Made by a program: the position numbers and the translations under genes. Below, one piece after another: positions 34,195 to 47,059 of a DNA stretch of 64,000 nucleotides. Within the stretch, counting starts at the first letter, position 1; each line of letters begins with the position of its first letter. The notes under the pieces were generated by a model. The model did not search any database. It was not told where the DNA came from and worked only from the letters and a program-made list of their open reading frames with translations. This DNA is from Limnanthes douglasii subsp. nivea (lineage: Eukaryota; Streptophyta; Magnoliopsida; Brassicales; Limnanthaceae): assembly GCA_036936605.1 (NCBI GenBank), contig JAUPFV010000001.1, forward strand, positions 213,697,138 through 213,761,137. Reading direction: 5' to 3'.

Positions 34195-37100
34195 ATAAAT
34201 TGAGATGTTCAACATTCCACGAGTGTCTTCGTGCTCTCCTTTCTTTGTCTGGGAGCCTGTACGTTCTTGATTTAACCTTCCCACAGACCATATAAGGGCC
34301 TTCTCATTTCGGATCTAGCTTACTGAACTGCTTTTCCTTGGTGTGTAAAAAGATTTTTCTTAAGACTTTGTCCCCTATTTGAAAATCCCTTCTTTTAACT
34401 TTGGAGGTAAATCTGCTCCTCACCAAGCCTCTGTAATGCATTGTTCTCAAATATGTTTTTAACTCTCTTTTTTATCAATCAAATCCAACTGATTCCTAAC
34501 TGCTATATCATTAGCTTGTTCGGAATAGTTTTGGACGCTGTGAGATGGTAAAGTAACTTCTATGTGAGTAATTGCATCCATCTCATATACCAGAGCAAAA
34601 GAAGAATCTTGTGTGGCAGCCCGATATGTAGTTCGGTAGACCCATAATACTTATTGTAAATAACTCGGCCACTTTCCTGCAGCTCCTTCCATTTTTTTTC
34701 CACTCCGGACAAGATTGTTTTATTTGCTACCTCAACCTGGTCATTTGCTTGAGGGTGGAAATGAGAAGAAAAACAATGTTGAATTTCTCTAGAGGTACAA
34801 AATGCTTCCATGTCTGTATTATCAAACTGTGGCCCATTGTTTGTAGTAATCTTTCGGGGGACCCCAAATCTGTAACATATGTTCGATAAAATAAATTTAA
34901 TAACTGCCTTCGAAGTGGTTCCAGCCAAAAGAGTTGCCTCTATCCACTTAGAAAAATAGTCAATAACGACTATGATTGTTCTACATTCAACGGATGCCAT
35001 AGGAAGAGGCCCAACTAGATCCATACCCCATCTGACAAAGGGCATTGGTTCAGATATTGATGCCATAGGAACTGCTGGCACATGAATTTCATTCCCATAC
35101 TTTTGACAAGGATCATACTTTTTCACCATATCTTTAGCATATTCCATTTTGGTTGGCTAGTAGTATCCTGCTAGTAGGACTCTTCTGGTTAAGGCCCTAT
35201 AGCCACAGCGTGCAGAACCTTCTCCATTATGTAGCTCATATAATACAACTTGGGATTCTTAAAATCTTAAGCAACGTAGGAGAGGTCTGCTAAAAGATTT
35301 CTTGTAAAGAACTTCTCTTAATATCAAGAAACCACGAGTCTTGTACTTCATGTTTTTAGCCACAGCTTTATCCGGAGGCAATATCCCATCAGAGATGTAT
35401 TGGAGAAGAACATATCTTCAATCTTTAGGTTGAATAACAAGTATATTCATATTTTCTTCACTTTTTATTCTGACATGTCTGTACGGATGGACATTCCTGC
35501 ACAAGAATCCATGGGTAAGATTCATAATAAGCTATAATTGCCAAAGAATCTGCCATAGTATTTTCCGATCTAAGAATGTGCTCATAGCAGATATTTTTAA
35601 AGTTTGCGGCAACTTCTTTGAACCTAAGCAAAAATGAAATGTTCTTTTTTTGCTTCAGATTGTCCTTGAACATGGTGAATCAACATTTGGGAATCACTCA
35701 TTAACCAGACTCTCTTTTTTGCCACATAAGAGAGCCAACTTAAGACCAGTTATGGTTGTTTCATACTCAGACTCATTGTTAGAAGCTATAAAACCAAAAC
35801 ATATGGCCTGGTACATATTGTCACCATAGGGAGAAGTTAGACAAATCCCAGCTACACAACCTATAGTACTTGATCCACCATCCGTTCGAAATACCCATTC
35901 TTTCTTGGATTGGTTTTCTGATTCATGTTCGGAGGATCTATCAGCATGAAATTCTACCAAGAAGTCAGCCACCGACTGGCCTTTAATTGTTGTTCGATAT
36001 GCAAAGTCAATATCATAATCACCCAGCTTTACTGACCACTTGGTCATTCTGGTTGACACATCATCTTTCTAAAGAACACTTTTCAAGGGGAAAGATGTTC
36101 GAACAACAGTGGAATGAGCTTGGAAGTACAGCCTCATCTTTCTTGCTGCAATTACCAAAGGTAATGCTAATTTTTCCAACTTCAAATATCTTCTTTCAGC
36201 ATCCAACAAACTCTTACTGATGTAATACAACAGACGAGGGTAATTGTCCACCTCTCTTACTAGCACAACACTTATTATATATTCTGATACAGTTATATAT
36301 ACATAGAGTTTCTCCTCCCGAACAGGTTTGAAAATATTTTTAGGTGAGGACAAATACTTCTTGATTTCAATAAAAGCCTAGTCACACTGTGAAGACCAAT
36401 TAAAGTATTTAGCATTCCTCAACACTTGGAAGAATGTAAGGCACTTGTCTGATGATCTTGAAATAAACCTATCCAACGCAGCCAATCGTCCTGTCAGTCT
36501 TTGAACTTCTTTAATATTCTGAGGAGGGTCCATTGCTAGTAAGGCATTAAGTTAATCCGGATCAGGCTAAATTCCCTTCTCACTTATTATGTAATCCAAG
36601 AATTTTCCAGATCGGACCCCAAATACATATTTTTCACGATTCAATTTTAAATTTACAGCCTCTAAATTGGACAATGTTTCTTGAAGGCCAGATATATGTG
36701 AATATTCCTCTAAGATTTTAACCATCATATCATCTATGTAAACCTCAATGTTTCTGCCAATCTGATTGGAAAAAGCTTTATTAACTAACCTCTGATAAGT
36801 GGCCCCATCATTTTTTTTAATCTGAACGAAATGACCTTATAACAATGAAGACCTCTGTCTGTGATGAAAGCAATGTGATCTTGATCCTTCAGATCTACTT
36901 GTATTTGGTTGTACCCTGAGAAAACCTCCATAAAAGACAATAGTTTGTTTCCAGAGGTAGAATCCACCAACTGATCTATCTTAGGAACATGATAAAGATC
37001 TTTAGGGCATGCCCTATTAAGGTCAGTGAAATCAATGCACATGCGCCAGTTTTTATTCTTTTTCTTGACCAAAACAGAGTTGGCAGTCCACATAGGGTAT

Positions 37101-38165
37101 TGAGATTCTTTAATGTAACCCATCTTGGTTAAATGGTCAACTTCTTGAACAACCACATCTGTTTTTTCCTTAGAAAAAGACCTTCTCTTTTGTACAACTG
37201 GCGCAAGATCAGTTCAGATTTACAACTTATGGGATATTATATCAGCTGACACTCCAATGACATCACTATTACACCATGCGAAAACATGTTGGTTATTCAT
37301 CAAAAAGGATAATAACTGGTGCTTTAAATCCGGTGCCAACTTAGATACAATTTTAACACTCTTGCCCTCCGCGAGGGAGTGGGTTTCGACCTCCTCAATA
37401 AGTATTATAACATTGGGTGCCTCCATGAGATCATCAATTTCAATTTCCTCAACAGAAGGCTCCAATAGCTGCTAATTTTTGTTAACTCTGACTGCCCCTA
37501 GAGTCTTAGGGGCAATGGTTGTTGCATAACATTTCATGGCTATCTTCTAGCTGCTCCGGAAAAAACCTACTTGTCCCTGGACATCATACATCAAACAATG
37601 GTGGACTGTAAAGGACACAACATGCATTATGGAGAGCCAAGATCTCCCAAATATTGCATTGTAAGATGTTGGACAATCCACCACAACAAACAGTACTCTT
37701 ACCATCTTTTTAAAAGTTCTTTTGCCCAAGAACACTTCTTCTTCGAACTCCCCAATCATATTTACAGTACTTCCTGGTGAAGCCTACAATGGTTCTGTTT
37801 GAACGTTGTACAACCGAATGGTTTCTCATTTTCTTGTAGAAGCTTAAAAACAAGATGTTTGCTGAACTTTCTGTATCAATCAGAATCCAACGTGTATCGT
37901 TTCCCCCTATTGATGCCCTTGTTACTACCGCATCTTCATAAGGCCCTGCAATGTATCTCAGGTCATCCTTATTAAAAACTATAAATGGAGATGGGGATTG
38001 ATACTCGTTAGTGGACATTTCATCATCCAACTGAGTGGCTAAATTGTGGACATGCCTCTTCCTTGATGAAGTAGAAGGCGTAGTCATAGTATCCCCTCCG
38101 AAGATAGTTAGTGACTTAAAAAAGTTAATCAAACCGGAAACTGTTTTGATCTTGTCTGTTATCAC
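34195..38165 (-). pseudogene. E1 pol relic (protease, RT, RNase H, integrase)
   Basis: The protease region is at 37710-38165; its active site reads RWILIDTESSANILF, so the usual DTGS glycine is glutamate. RT (about 36370-37156) opens with NWRMCIDFTDLNRACPKD and has a YIDD box near 36740. An RNase H-like connection lies at 36069-36353. A second RNase H at 35458-36059 has VFRTDGGSSTIGC and SNNESEYETTI. Integrase (34560-35147 and flanks) keeps CDPCQ-type zinc residues in degraded form (YDPCQKYG) and WGMDLVGPLP, but the second catalytic aspartate is asparagine (ITTNNGPQF). Two RNase H domains mark the Tat/Athila group. Stops and shifts throughout. Confidence 0.82.
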
Positions 38166-38199
38166 CCCACCTGATTTCGACTTGGATCTGGATCAAGAT

Positions 38200-39858
38200 A
38201 CTCAGATTCTACATTGAATCTCTCAAAAATTACCATTGCATCCTCTTGTGTAAATGTCATAGGATTGTTCAAATGACCAGTCCGGGGGTATTGGTTTGCA
38301 AATTATCTGGTCTGCTTCCCCTCACTTTTTGACATAGGCCTCTAAATTTCCCCTTTCAATGAGGTTTCAGACCTCATTCTTCAAGGTTATACAATCATGA
38401 GTATCATGGCCTATGTCATTGTAGTATTGTCAAAAATGAATGATCCGGTTTTCTCTAGGGGATTGCAAAACTGTTGGCTTTTTAAAATGTACCTCATTCT
38501 TAGTCTTGTCATAGATTGTAGCCATACTCTCCCCCAACTTAGTAAGCCACTTAGGCTGAACCCAGAGCCTCCTCTTATTTCTGAACTGTTGGCTCTGAAT
38601 TTGGTTAGACTGATTCTGCCTTGACCGGTTGAACCCCTGTCTAGTCTCTTTTGCCCTGTAATCGGACTGATTAGTAGCTGAATGAGTTATTGTTGTAGTA
38701 GTAGACCTCACTTGGTGGTGTACTCTGGTTTTCTGTGTCTCTTCTACGTTGATTTGCTTTCCCACTTGATTCAAGAAACCACCCCAGGTTATAGCCTTCT
38801 TCCGAGTCACCGAATCGGCTAGATTACTTGGATTTAAACCTTGTCTGAGGGAAGCGATTGCAACTTGTTCAAAGCAATCTGCTAGCCCATTATTTGTGTT
38901 TACAAAAAGATTGATTTACTCATTTATGGACTCATTTGGCTCCTGAGCACAATGAATAATAGTGTCCCCGTTACTCTTGAGTTCCTTACTTCCAACGAAT
39001 TGCCTCCTGAAGGCAACCCATAACGTATCAAAATTTCTTATACACCCCTGAGGGAGACTGTTATACCATTTGATGGCGCTTCCTATGAAAGTTTGGGAGA
39101 AGTCCCTACACAATAACTTGTCATCATCATCAAAATTCATTATGAAGTTCTGGAAGTGTTCCAAATGATTGTCCGGATCTTGACTCTCATCGTATTTCTC
39201 CATCTTGGAGCTATCAAACATCTTAGGAAGGTACCAGGAGAGTATTTTTGCAGACAAAGGTGATTGCCTCCAATTTTTGCTACGGCTAAAAACAGTGTCT
39301 TCATTAGGGGTTTTAAAAATACTTGGTTTGGACTAAAAAACAAAGGGATCAATCAGCAACTGATCAATATGCTGATTGAATGACCCCTTACCTTTGCCTT
39401 GGTGCTTCTTAAGCATGCCATGCCTATCCCTATTTTTTCAATACTTTTTGGTAAATCGCATTTTTCTTTTTTGACCTTCTCTCATCACTACTTGAAGATA
39501 ATGACTCTTCAAGCTCTGCCTCATTTGATGAGCTTCTGGAAGACTCAGATGCAGAACTCTCAACAGGTTTAGATTGGTGTGTCTTCTTAGAACTGATATG
39601 GGTTTTTAAAGACTGATCGTTTTCTCCAGGATTGTCAATGTGGTGAAGTACTGATGCTCATAATTTTTCCTTAACTATTTTTTCAGCTTGTTTTATTGCT
39701 TTCAGCACCTCTATTTCAGCTCTCAACTTGTCTCGCTTCTCGATAGTATACTCCTTGTTTTCCCTTGTAACTTCCACCTCATGAGGTGCAACATTCTGCT
39801 CATTCGGATCCATCCGAACAACGTTTCTTGTTGGTTTTGAATTGTGAAATTTAGGCAC
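38200..39858 (-). pseudogene. E1 gag relic
   Basis: Pieces in order: a charged N-terminal part (first ATG 39813, MDPNEQNVAPHE), a serine/glutamate-rich stretch, then the capsid-like core at 38916-39257 (LPKMFDSSKMEKYDESQDPD, CRDFSQTF, AIKWYNSLPQGCI, FRRQFVG). A basic region and a zinc-finger remnant near 38390-38440 follow (QYYNDIGHDTHDC); the histidine/cysteine set is damaged compared with the E2 copy (YCQYHEDVGHDTKDC). Stops separate the pieces. The protein would form virus-like particles in an active element. Confidence 0.75.
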
Positions 39859-39866
39859 CGTTGTGC

Positions 39867-39884
39867 TCTCATTGTGGTCGCCAA
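39867..39884 (-). other. E1 primer-binding site (putative)
   Basis: On the minus strand TTGGCGACCACAATGAGAG follows the LTR end after a few bases. It shares the TTGGCGAC start with the LTR-like stretch near 2090. The priming tRNA was not identified. Confidence 0.5.
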
Positions 39885-39887
39885 TTT

Positions 39888-40253
39888 AATGTGGTTTATT
39901 TCAGTCTTAGGGTAATTTTGTAAAGTGTTTTGGGTGTTTTGGGGAATTTAATGTTTAAAGTAGGGAGTAGTGAGATAATTAAGCTGTGTGGTAGCTGTAA
40001 ATTGTGATTATCCTTATTAATGAAAGTGGTTAGGATATTTATACTTAAATACTGACCCATAGGCCTATAGGGTCGGGTAGTGAAGTCTGGTCAAGTTTAA
40101 AGACCCATTAGTAATTAAGTGTGAACTGACCAGCATCCAACTTAGTCATCAGTTATTACATTTGTCCTGTTTGGTTTTTTATAACAGCGGTTATGGTCCA
40201 AACTGCCCATCGGATTAAGTCAATACTCAGCAACTAAAATATCTGATCTCATC
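39888..40253 (-). repeat. E1 5' LTR
   Basis: Full-length partner of 30165-30530. The primer-site sequence lies just inside it, on its left. Confidence 0.85.
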
Positions 40254-40259
40254 ACTTTT

Positions 40260-43200
40260 AGCAGCTTATCTCTTTAAAATTCCCATTTTTCTTATTCTAG
40301 AATCTGACTATCACAATATCTTAGATTAAATAACCCCTCAGATATTTCTGTAACTATCAGTCTTGAATTTATTTCATAACCAACTACATGGGTGGTGATA
40401 GATGCGAATCTAGTTCACGGCTCTGATAGATGCAAAACTAGGTAATCTTCATTGATATATGCTATATTCACATAAATTTGTAGATTTATGTACACTATAA
40501 TAAAAACTAGAATTGAGACAATAAACTTCATAAAATTTATAATTAAAAAAAATAAAATTACATTAAACTTCAACAATAAAAAACTAAAAACTAAATAGCT
40601 AAAATGAATAAAAAAAATATATACAAATAAGAAAAAGTAAACAACAAACTTTAAATTATTTATTCTTTAGAGTCTTCTTAGTTAGACTGTCCATTCTCAT
40701 ATTTAGATTCTTCTTCCTCCACATCTTCTTCAAACAGGCTATGTTTCTTTTTTTTTCCACGAGCAGAAAATGATCCTCATTTGGGTCATCTCAATCTTCA
40801 AAAAGTTCAAAACATTCTTAAAATAATGTTCATGAGCAAAAGAAGACATCTCATCATGATCAAAAGATGAAGAGTATTATTTGGTTGTTGTTAGTTTTCA
40901 GTTCGCCTTTGATTCTCGTGATAAAGTAAGTGTGGGATAAATCATCATAAATGGTTTCATCATCTAAATAATACTCAATTAAATGAGTCATTTCCAAATA
41001 ACAAAGTTTTATTATGTATGAAATCTGAATAAAGGTGTAAACTAAACTTATAGCCAAATAGTTTAAAACCATACACAGTAATTAAAGTTTACTTTTTTGT
41101 GAACATTGTAGTTATTACCACACTAATCATGAATATATCTACTTTTCAAATCAAATAATTAAATAACCAATCAAATGCTACTAACTAGTTTAAATATTGA
41201 CATGACAAAATAGTTCAGAAGATGGTAAATTACATTAATTACAATAATAAAAACTTGTTTAAATATCAATAAAAATGAACCAAACTGTATAATTCTTACC
41301 ATAACAAAAATAAACCAAAGTTACCGGACATGACAAAACCAACTGCGTGATGTTAATAGGATGAAACATAACCATATGTGTGATAGGTGTGGGACATATG
41401 CATGATGGTGGTGAGAGATATAGAACCTAAGCATAAGATCTACTAAGATATGCATTACACAAATGATAGATGTGAAATGCTTACATATAGATGATGATAG
41501 TTGCAATACCCGTATAAAATAATTCAATATTTTAACCAAACGTAACCAAATATATTGTTAATGATATATGTGAATCCAGTTCATGTGTGTTAACATCATT
41601 AAGGAATATTACATCAAACATGCATCTATAATTGTTTTAAGATCACTAATAGTCTAAAAATATGTTAGTATTTTTATAATAAAGAAATATGTATAACATT
41701 TCTTCTTTTCTTATTGATGCAATGTCATGAGGTTTATCTTTTTCAAGTTTGTCCACTTAAATATAAAATTTAGTGTACTCATAAACTATTATCCCACAAT
41801 CAAGTGTTTCCCTTCTTTGTTGAGAATTTTTCTTGAACATATTAATTTAATTTTGGTATAATTAAAATGAAGGTCTTTTTATCCAGCTATTATTTTTAAA
41901 CGCGAATGAGCATATTAGTTGATGCGAAAGTAGGCTAATTATTAATGATTATAGTCTGTATCGTGTGAAATCATGCCGACCATGAATGATGAGAGACCAT
42001 ATTATGCAAAACTAAGACAACTATATGAAACCAAGCAAACTAAGAATGATGAGAGACCATATCATACGGAACTATATAAATAAGAAATAATTACATGTGT
42101 AAGGAAACATGAACAATAAAAGATCATATCATATGAGACAAAACCGCGAGATATGAGACAAAATGTTAGAAAATAAATCAAATATAATTTAATTACTTGT
42201 GAATAAAGGTTCTCATCTGAAGAATCTTCTTCTGAACAATCAGATCCAAATCACTTAGTATATGAGTTTTTTTTTTTTCAAATCTTGGTGTACATTGGTG
42301 GGGTCTTTTAAGAACAATTTGCGTATTAGTAATTCAACACTAAACAATGACGTTTTTGTGAAACCAAGCAAAAACATAAGGGAAAATATAATACATGACA
42401 CTATATGAATCATGAGGACTGAATCAATCGAGACAGTACCATGTGAGACAAGACATTACAAATTTATTCCAAATTATATCATGAGAGACACTTAAAGAGA
42501 TATTATAACACGCGATATCAGATTATAAATATTTATGAGAAACTGAGTATTACAATATCTAGAAAAAACAAGATAATACACAAATAAATACACATGTCCA
42601 AAAATTTATAGTAATACATAGGTTTTAAAATAATTTTATCAATATTAAATAATTTAGATTAACTCTGTTTTCACAACGACATTCTTTTGTTTCACATCAT
42701 CAATCAAAACCTTTTATTTTTTACATCATCATTAACATCTATAACAACGACATCATAGATCACTTTTATAACACGAGAAGCTTATTTGTTTGCCACAACA
42801 ACATTAACATTTATAATATGAACATCATGGATCATATTTATAGCAGAAAAAACCTTTTTGTTTGCCATAACAACATTAACATCTTGGATTACATTTATAC
42901 TATGAGAGACCTCTTTGTTTACCATAATAACATTATGTGGAGTTTTCTTTTTTTCCACATCAACATCAACAGTAATAAGGTTCTCTTAGACTAGATAAGG
43001 GTCATGGTTTTCCACAACAACATTAGAATGAAGATCATGTTCTTCTACAACAATAATAATATGGTCATTATGGGTTGGAGCCTCAGTAATATTGGAAGCA
43101 GAGTTATGTACAATGATTTATTTATTCTCATGCCTTGTAATCATATTGGCTTGTATTAGAAACATTGATATGGTTATCGTGGCTTTTAACCATTTGTTGT

Positions 43201-43358
43201 ATCACTTATGTAATAGTATCAAAATGCCTATCAATATGAGAACACGCAATACATGTCATTTATTTGGCGATTCTTGTATTTTTTCATGTGTTCATTTTTT
43301 CCATTCATATGTTTTAGAAATGTTTTAGGGGTTTTTTTGAAGTTCACCCTACGTGTAT
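40260..43358. other. spacer between E1 and E3 with degenerate repeats
   Basis: 40640-40870 on the minus strand encodes a Glu-rich fragment (EEEESKYENGQSN) that could be an old coding tail; no family is recognised. From 41330 to about 42570, words of the type ATGATGAGAGACCATATCAT recur loosely. From about 42720 to 42950, three diverged copies of a 60-75-bp unit containing TTTGTTTGCCACAACAACAT occur in tandem. Otherwise nothing is recognised. Confidence 0.5.
42720..42950. repeat. three diverged ~60-75-bp tandem copies
   Basis: Units share TTTGTTTGCCATAACAACAT, then ACATC, then a TTATA-containing segment. Copies start near 42787, 42857 and 42910. The period is irregular, so the array is old. 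Confidence 0.45.
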
Positions 43359-43747
43359 TGATAAGGGGAAATACTATTTGGAAGAATAAGTTAATTTGGT
43401 TAAATAAATGAGATAATTAGTTTTTATAAAAGTCTTGTAAAGAAACCCAACAAATTTGTAACCTTGAGGGGGGCTTATGTAATAAATAATAGTTATAGTT
43501 TATATTAGTAAATTAGTGGAGTGAAGTGACCATATAAGAAGGTAAACATTTAATTTATACACCCACATTTATACTATATAAAGCAACACCCCATTTTGGG
43601 AAAATGGGACCAATCATTATTCAATCATTACTTCATTATTCCTTTTGTCAGTTTCTTTCTCTACCTTTCCCATGTTTTCCCTTTAGATATTTATATCCAA
43701 ACTTATCTTATACATATAACCTCTCTAAGAAATCTTTGGATCTATCA
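43359..43747 (+). repeat. E3 5' LTR
   Basis: It starts TGATAAGGGG and ends GATCTATCA directly before a primer-binding site. The opening TGATAAGGG is shared with the E2 LTR. A TATA box (ACTATATAAAGC) lies near 43572. Its 3' partner is not in the window. Confidence 0.7.
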
Positions 43748-43768
43748 TTGGCGCCGTCTGTGGGAACG
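43748..43768 (+). other. E3 primer-binding site
   Basis: TTGGCGCCGTCTGTGGGAACG directly follows the LTR. The same TTGGCGCCGTCTGTGGGAAC follows the E2 LTR at 45049. This class of primer site is common in plant Ty3/gypsy elements. Confidence 0.8.
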
Positions 43769-43799
43769 ATTGGTACCTGAATTTGTTATTTTAAAACCA

Positions 43800-44717
43800 C
43801 TATGGAATTGACAAATTTTTTTAAGAGATATATAGATAGAGGCTTTAGATGAGCTTAATTTTGGCACTGGTGATCTTCTAACTGACACTCATCCGAGGGT
43901 CATCATACCAAAGAACAAATAATGAAAGAACATAACGATGATCAATTTGCCGACGAACAACTTGGAGAGTCTGTTTTGGTAGCTCAGATGAATGAACTTC
44001 TATAAGACATAGAAAGGATAAATGCATAAAAGATTATAGATCTCAGTTTGAAAAGACTTAGATCGGAGGTTCGAATGGAGTATGTAACAGAGAAAGATGA
44101 ATTAGATGATGCTCATCAAACCAATTATAGGCATGGACGACATCAGAGACAAATTTGTTACTCTTCAAAAAGAAAAATGAAACCTACACGTCAATACGAG
44201 TCAACTAAGTCTAGTTACTACTTCTTTTATGACTCAAATGACTCTCCTTATAAGGGGAAAAGAATAACCAACGTGAAAATAAAAATTATAGAATAAAGAG
44301 TCTGAAGTGGCATAAGGATAACCATCGAACGTCACAATGAAAAAGATGTCTGAGGAGATTAGTATGATCATGAAAAAATAGAGCTTAAGTCCAATGAACG
44401 TGATAAAGTTGTTAGTATTGCTAAGAGAGAGCATATTGCACCTCATGTATAGATCCTTTTGGGAAGTCACAACCTTAAACATCAAGTGGGTAATCAATTC
44501 ACATACACGTCTGAAGAAGCTTTTTATACGGCAATTAACGAAGGTCCTGGGACAGTATGTATAAGATATGGCATAATTGGAGATCTCTCCTCTATTTGCG
44601 GAAATCATATCCGGACATATGCCAAAAAACTTATACATATCGAAGCTAGAAAAGTTTGATGGGACACAAGATCCAGATAGTCATATTGAGCAGTTCAAGA
44701 ATTTTATGATTAATTAT
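43800..44717 (+). pseudogene. E3 gag relic, 5' part (interrupted by E2)
   Basis: Charged N-terminal gag sequence in several frames (for example VRMEYVTEKDELDDAHQTNY at about 44066). It leads to the start of the capsid core, with KLEKFDGTQDPDSHIEQFKN-like residues near 44650-44715, where the E2 insertion cuts it. The remainder continues at 55456. Stops are present upstream, so it was probably already decayed or has decayed since. Confidence 0.65.
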
Positions 44718-45048
44718 TGATAAGGGAGTAATTCATCGAGCCCAATAGAAAAAGAGTTACTTGCAAAAAGGAGAAGTGAAATATACCCATTAGTGCATTT
44801 AATATTTATTAGAGAACAATGTGTAAAGGAAGTAGGTTGTAAAGGACTAACTATTAAATAATCAAAGACTATCAAGGACATAAATGGGTCACATTTCCCC
44901 CACTATATAAGGGAGACCCTTTTTTTCTTGGGTAGGTGGACATTCTTTAATACATTCTCTTTCTACTTTCTCTCCCTATATTTTTAGCTTTTGTCACATC
45001 AAGCACAAGCTCCAAGATTCCTCATTCTTGCCATTTATTTACTCATCA
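44718..45048 (+). repeat. E2 5' LTR
   Basis: TGATAAGGGAG... to ...TTTACTCATCA. The TATA box is CACTATATAAGG near 44901-44912. It is followed directly by the primer-binding site TTGGCGCCGTCTGTGGGAAC (45049-45068). Confidence 0.93.
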
Positions 45049-45068
45049 TTGGCGCCGTCTGTGGGAAC
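45049..45068 (+). other. E2 primer-binding site
   Basis: TTGGCGCCGTCTGTGGGAAC immediately after the LTR, identical to that of E3. Confidence 0.85.
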
Positions 45069-45122
45069 ACATGATACCTAAAAGAAAACTTTTCTTCAAA
45101 AATCACGATTTAATCTTAAGCA

Positions 45123-46903
45123 ATGAATGACGAGGTAACCGGGGAAAGGGACGGGAGAGAGGTGGCCCGAGCCATTTCGTTGTCCGATAGCGAAGAGGCA
45201 CCAGACCGTGAACATTATGTGCATGGTCGGGATAAGCGTTCAACTCTTATCATGACCAGGAGACAATTAATGGAGGACATCGCGAAGCTGAACGCTAAAA
45301 AGAAGAGGGGTTTAGATGACAAAAGAGCTCGGGAAGGCAAAGGGAAAGAGTCGATGATTGACAACCGCGGAGAAGGCTCTCCGGGGGTAGACCACCGTAT
45401 CGATGCCCGACCTGTTCGAAATTATCAAGAGCCCCACCAAGACAGAGAGCGGGATGGAAAAACTGGGCGATATAAAAAGGATGACCGGGGTATTTCTGCT
45501 AATTATACTTTGGACGATTCGTCCGGAAGAGAATACCGTCGCAAGAAGAGACGAAACAAACTCGCGCGAAAAAATAATTCCCGACGTAATAGGGCATCCC
45601 GTTCTGATTCACCCAAGTTCAAGAAAGACAGCACCAAAAAAAGAACGCTAATTTCGCATGGAAAAAAATGTTGACGACTAGTAGAGAGGAGCCGGTAATT
45701 CTACCCCAAGTTCAGTGGCAGCCGTCAAATAGCCAGACGCAAGGATACATAATCAATAGCCAGTTCATCAACACAGGCAATGAAGGGTTGTATGGAATTT
45801 CTACCGAGGGGCTCGGCGGTGGTTCGTTCGGATTTGGAATAAATTAGAGAGCGTCGCCGCTATCAGACGAAATATTGTCAGGACACCTCCCGAAGAGGTT
45901 TAACATATCTAAATTGGAGAAGTATGACGACAAAAGAGATCCGAACAACCATTTGGAAGCCTTTAAAAATTTCATGTTGAGTTTCGATAATGACGACAAG
46001 TTGTTATGTCGAGATGTTTCGATGACCTTCAAAGATCGGGCATCTAAGTGGTACAACCGGTTACCGCAGGGTTGTATAAAGAATTTTGGGATGTTCTGGA
46101 TGATGTTCTGTCAGCAATTTGTGGGAAGCAAAAGTTTCCAAGCCAATAATGACACAATCGTTAACTGTAAACAAAGACTGGGAAAGAGCCTCAAGGACTA
46201 TACCAGGCGCTTTATTGATGCAAAGACCGACCTTGACCACTGCAAGGAGAACGTGGCTCTGAAAGCATACCGTTTAGGGCTACTCCCAGGACCGATGAAG
46301 CAAGCAGTCACTAAGAAATAAGCTTTTACTTTTTTCGCCCTTCTAGCTTAGGTGGAAAAATAAAAATTGATAGGGGAAACCGAGGCGTTCGAGTTGGCAG
46401 CGTAGATCCAGCAGAGTGCGCAAGCATCAGTTGTTATAAAGCAGGGCACTCAACCTTGCTACGCCCCGCAGGTTCAGCTAATCAACACAATACCACCGAC
46501 CCAGTCCGCACTGGCCAAGCCCCTGGCATCCTAGGGCCAAAGAACAAAACAGACCAACCAGGTGGTCTCACGACCTATTTCCAACAAATGGATCCGACCT
46601 GCTTACTTTGCTGACTTAACAGAGTGCGTATCCACAATCTACGAAAAGACTAAGAAGAGCGGGATTTATCGGAGGCCTTTTCCTATCCCAACGCCTCGAG
46701 AAAACAGAAATAATCGATACTGCCAATACCATGAAGATGTGGGACATGATACCAAGGATTGTATCGCCCTCAAAAAGGAAATGCAGATGCTGATAGAAAA
46801 CAAAAAAATTACTCGAGTATGTGAAGAAGAATGCACAGCAGGGTGCGACTTCGAAAGAAATCGTGACGGTACAAAAACCAGAGAAAACCATGGTAATTTA
46901 TGA
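45123..46903 (+). pseudogene. E2 gag relic
   Basis: It starts at the ATG at 45123 (MNDEVTGERDGREVARAISL). A long charged, arginine-rich N-terminal region is open to 45674. The capsid core at 45875-46321 shows HLPKRFNISKLEKYDDKRDP, KLLCRDVSMTF, ASKWYNRLPQGCI, FCQQFVGSK and AYRLGLLPGPMKQAV. A zinc-finger of the Tat type, YCQYHEDVGHDTKDC, lies near 46720-46765. Frame changes occur between 45674 and 45875, and stops near 46321. The intact zinc ligands and the long open N-terminal part make it the best-preserved gag in the window. Confidence 0.85.
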
Positions 46904-47059
46904 AGTAACCGATCTTTTTGACGTATCCGTCGAATATCTTGATCCCGATGTCAGTCGTAACCTCATCGGGGTCATTGAGGAAGAAGCTGTGGAAAGTAGA
47001 GGAAATTTAAGGAACCTCTGTCAATTCTTCGAATCGTTGACTATTTTGGGGGTGATTCT

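Larger units (their letters stand above)
30165..40253 (-). mobile_element. gypsy element E1, Tat-like, nearly complete
   Basis: Two LTRs of about 364 bp (30165-30530 and 39888-40253) flank a minus-strand gag-pol and a plus-strand accessory gene. ACTTTT stands on both sides (30159-30164 and 40254-40259) and is a plausible target duplication. By hand count the LTRs differ at about 38 of 363 positions, roughly 10%, so the insertion is old. The order on the element strand is LTR, primer site, gag, protease, RT, two RNase H-like domains, integrase, spacer, antisense gene, LTR. All coding parts carry stops or shifts. Confidence 0.88.

Noticed and set aside
34801..34850. Chromodomain at the end of the gypsy integrases
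   Set aside because: The C-terminal parts of E1, E2 and E4 end in a short LAPNWEG..RLQDK..IEHL region with no chromodomain aromatic cage, as expected for the Tat group.
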